Shown here in pieces: positions 41,149 through 42,859 of a DNA stretch of 42,859 nucleotides (positions are counted from its first letter, which is position 1; each line of letters opens with the position of its first letter). The stretch is from Acetobacteraceae bacterium (GTDB lineage: Bacteria > Pseudomonadota > Alphaproteobacteria > Acetobacterales > Acetobacteraceae). Location: assembly GCA_947475245.1 (NCBI GenBank), contig CANJLW010000036.1, positions 1 to 42,859 of the forward strand. The letters are read 5' to 3'. The notes under the pieces were generated by a model. It was given only the letters and a program-made list of their open reading frames with translations. It was not told the origin of the DNA and did not search any database. A program made the translations under genes and the position numbers.

Positions 41149-42177
41149 TTAAACGCTCCGGTTAGCTTCCCGCAAATGCGGCATTACATGTTTGGTGAAC
41201 AAATCGATCGATTGCAGGCAGGCATCGCGTTCCATATCGCCAAAGGCGAACCGGGCCAGCATGTAGTTCAGACCGCAATCGTCAATGGACCGCTGCAAGA
41301 ACGCCCTCACCTTCTCCGGCGTCCCCGCCACTGCCCTGCCTTGCGCCTCGGCTTCCTCGAACGTTTCGGGAAACACCGCGTGCATCACCGGCATTATATT
41401 ATGCTTCAGCCACAGCTTCAGAAAACTCTCGCGCCACTTGCCGTAGCCGGTGCGGGCGATTTCCAGGGCTTCCTTGTCCGTCTCCGCAACAACGACGTGC
41501 CGGCCGGTGCCCATCAACGGCAGGTCCGCCGGATCGTGCCCGGCCTCCCGCCACGCGACGCGATAGGCATCGGTAATCGCCAGCATCGGCGGCCCCGCGA
41601 GGTTGCCGACAATATTGACCTTACGCTCCACCGCCCAAGGCACCGCCTCCACCCGCCCCAACCCGTACCACAGCGGCGGATGCGGGCGCTGCAACGGCGC
41701 CATTTCCATCGGCACATCGCGATACTGGAAGTGCTTGCCTTCAAAGTTCAGAGTCTCCGACGCCATGCCGCGCAGCAGAACCTCCAGCGTTTCGGCGAAA
41801 ATCTCCGGCGTTTTGGCGGGGTCCAGGCCGTAGTAGCGCAACTCGATCGGCGAAATGCCGCGCCCGACGCCCAGCATCAGCCGCCCGCCGGACATGTGAT
41901 CGAGCATGCAGATTTCTTCCAGCAGCTTGATCGGATGATACAGCGGCAGAAGATAGACCAACGGCCCGAACCGCAGGGTCTTGGTGCGCTGCGCGATCGC
42001 CGCCATCCAGACGCCGGGCGACGGCGCGACACCCAGCGGCGTCGCGTGATGCTCCGCCACATGGTAGCCGTAAAATCCATTGCGGTCATAGGCTTCGACC
42101 AGCCGCAGCCGATCCTCGAAAAACCGATCGAGCGGGGTGTTCCCCCGGTCCATATGATCGAACACACCGATTTTCAT
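41149..42177 (-). CDS. LLM-class flavin-dependent oxidoreductase (luciferase-like)
   Basis: This 342-residue bacterial-luciferase-type TIM barrel has MKIGVFDHMDRG, YHVAEHHATPLGVAPSP, RFGPLVYLLPLYHPIKLLEE, LDHMSGGRLMLGVGRG and AGTPEKVRAFLQ. It would use reduced FMN or F420 to oxidise an organic substrate with O2. The ATG at 42177 is chosen because the barrel's first strand starts there, with GGGGGA upstream. Pairing with the lactonase-like enzyme suggests ring oxygenation followed by hydrolysis (inference). Confidence 0.9.
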   Translation of the reverse strand: MKIGVFDHMDRGNTPLDRFFEDRLRLVEAYDRNGFYGYHVAEHHATPLGVAPSPGVWMAAIAQRTKTLRFGPLVYLLPLYHPIKLLEEICMLDHMSGGRLMLGVGRGISPIELRYYGLDPAKTPEIFAETLEVLLRGMASETLNFEGKHFQYRDVPMEMAPLQRPHPPLWYGLGRVEAVPWAVERKVNIVGNLAGPPMLAITDAYRVAWREAGHDPADLPLMGTGRHVVVAETDKEALEIARTGYGKWRESFLKLWLKHNIMPVMHAVFPETFEEAEAQGRAVAGTPEKVRAFLQRSIDDCGLNYMLARFAFGDMERDACLQSIDLFTKHVMPHLREANRSV

Positions 42178-42242
42178 GTCTCGGTTTCCCCCTTCGTCGC
42201 GCGACACTACCAAGCCCCGACGCGCCGCGCCAACAATGGCGT

Positions 42243-42269
42243 TTGACAGAGGCGTCTCGTCTGGATAAT
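42243..42269 (+). promoter_or_regulatory. Predicted sigma-70 promoter for the hydrolase gene
   Basis: TTGACA (42243-42248) and GATAAT (42264-42269) match the consensus well but are only 15 bases apart. They lie upstream of the hydrolase ATG at 42304. Confidence 0.45.
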
Positions 42270-42303
42270 CCTGGAACCAATACAACACAGGAACCAAGAA
42301 CCG

Positions 42304-42711
42304 ATGCTCAAGCTGTTGTACTACCCAACCGATGCCGGAGCACCCGACGACTACGGCGACAGCGTCGATCGCCTGCTCGACGGGGCGGATAAGGAAATCC
42401 AGACGTTCCGCAAGGCGACGGATAGCTTCATCCCGCCCGAAAAGGCGCTGATCGATACCGTCGAAGCCTGGTTGAAAGCCCGACCGCTCAGCGCAACGCC
42501 GCCGGTCGTCATGGTACACGGCTATATGTTTGACCCGCGCGACCAGGACGATACAGGCCCGGACAGTCCATTCGGTTCGGTCTACGGCGAAACACCGCCG
42601 ATCGTGCACAACCTGTCCTGGTTGCCATTGGTCGGCGCAAACCCCGTTGCGTTCAGCTACAAATCCATCGCCGGCATTATTGAGTACGGCCGAGCGGGTT
42701 GGACGAATTCA
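42304..42711 (+). pseudogene. Alpha/beta hydrolase-like gene interrupted by an insertion sequence
   Basis: The frame from ATG 42304 gives about 136 native residues. VVMVHGYMFDPRDQDD near residue 70 is an alpha/beta hydrolase oxyanion-type segment, and AFSYKSIAGI follows. No nucleophile serine, acid or catalytic histidine has been reached when the sequence runs into a probable IS end at about 42712, so the frame closes at 42723 with foreign residues. The remainder should lie beyond the IS. AGGA upstream of the ATG and a promoter-like pair suggest it was recently functional. Confidence 0.7.
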
Positions 42712-42859
42712 GGGCACCTCTAAAAATTCGCCTGGCGACCGCGCCCGACCTTCGATTCAATAGGGCCACCGACCCGCCCGATTGGATTGCCGATGACCCA
42801 GCCCGGATTCTTCGACCTGAGCCACCGATACGAGACCCTGGACGCCAAACCCGATCCGC
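42712..42859 (+). mobile_element. Left end of an IS5-type insertion sequence (partial)
   Basis: The sequence changes abruptly inside the hydrolase gene at GGGCACCTCTAAAAA, which looks like an IS5-family terminal inverted repeat. About 80 bases later the transposase begins. The right end is outside the window. Confidence 0.7.
42793..42859 (+). CDS. IS5 family transposase, N-terminal fragment (runs off window)
   Basis: The 22 codons present (ATG at 42793, then TQPGFFDLSHRYETLDAKPD) match the usual start of IS5-type transposases, which read like M-x-Q-x-G-F-F-D-L...L-x-x-x-x-D-P. The gene continues past the window end. No catalytic DDE residues are visible yet. Family assignment rests on this short start and the adjacent inverted repeat. 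Confidence 0.7.
   Translation, partial: MTQPGFFDLSHRYETLDAKPDP

Overview
This 42.9 kb window has high GC and alphaproteobacterial gene order. The run pcm-tolC-popZ-like-valS is typical of that class. A Hint-domain surface-type protein, a GnnA-like oxidoreductase beside lpxB, TctCBA uptake genes and several LLM flavoproteins point to Rhodospirillales, probably Acetobacteraceae. The taxon is an inference; no rRNA is present. Both edges look like insertion-sequence ends (about 1-148 and 42712-42859), as expected if the window is a contig broken at repeats.

Layout. 158-6669 (minus): a TacT/TacA-like GNAT toxin-antitoxin pair behind valS, then the popZ-like gene, tolC and pcm. tRNA-Cys lies at 6838-6911 on plus. 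7026-10013: a GnnA-like oxidoreductase (plus) converges on a two-gene lpxB-tauD unit (minus). 10014-10722 carries no gene but is packed with hairpins, a long inverted repeat and a tandem duplication that includes a copy of the cobW 3' end. 10723-12676: hisI and cobW (minus) diverge from zur (plus), a zinc-handling group. 12708-18674 (plus): cupin, LLM flavoprotein, OsmC protein and a 1050-residue beta-helix/Hint protein. 18793-26571 (minus): two split chromate-transporter pairs, hyuB, hyuA, an HpcH/HpaI aldolase and a glutaredoxin-DinB fusion. 26620-27540 (plus): a two-domain retropepsin-like protease. 27542-34196 (minus): TctC-TctB-TctA, an ABM protein, a class III aminotransferase and a secreted alpha/beta hydrolase. 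34527-40323 (plus): Fe-dependent alcohol dehydrogenase, TPR protein, a 22-codon ORF with an exceptionally long Shine-Dalgarno sequence, tag, an M20 amidohydrolase and a nitronate monooxygenase. 40352-42177 (minus): LLM flavoprotein and MBL lactonase-like hydrolase. 42304 onward: an alpha/beta hydrolase cut by an IS.

The strongest observation is at 18793-19557. The glutaredoxin-DinB gene reads through an in-frame UGA placed exactly at the first cysteine of the glutaredoxin CxxC (G-UGA-T-S-C). A perfect 7-bp hairpin starts 12 nt after the UGA, made with AAA and TTT codons unusual in this GC-rich setting. This fits a selenocysteine glutaredoxin encoded at the end of a chromate-transporter/hydantoinase-type gene run. 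The hairpin loop does not match the usual bacterial SECIS rule and no sel genes are in the window, so a recent nonsense mutation remains possible.

Other points worth attention: the tiny ORF at 37014 with a 16-nt match to the 16S 3' end; the antitoxin Shine-Dalgarno sequence held inside a palindrome; a Phe at the catalytic Tyr position of the GNAT toxin; and a stop codon supplied by a perfect 16-bp inverted repeat at the end of the Hint gene.
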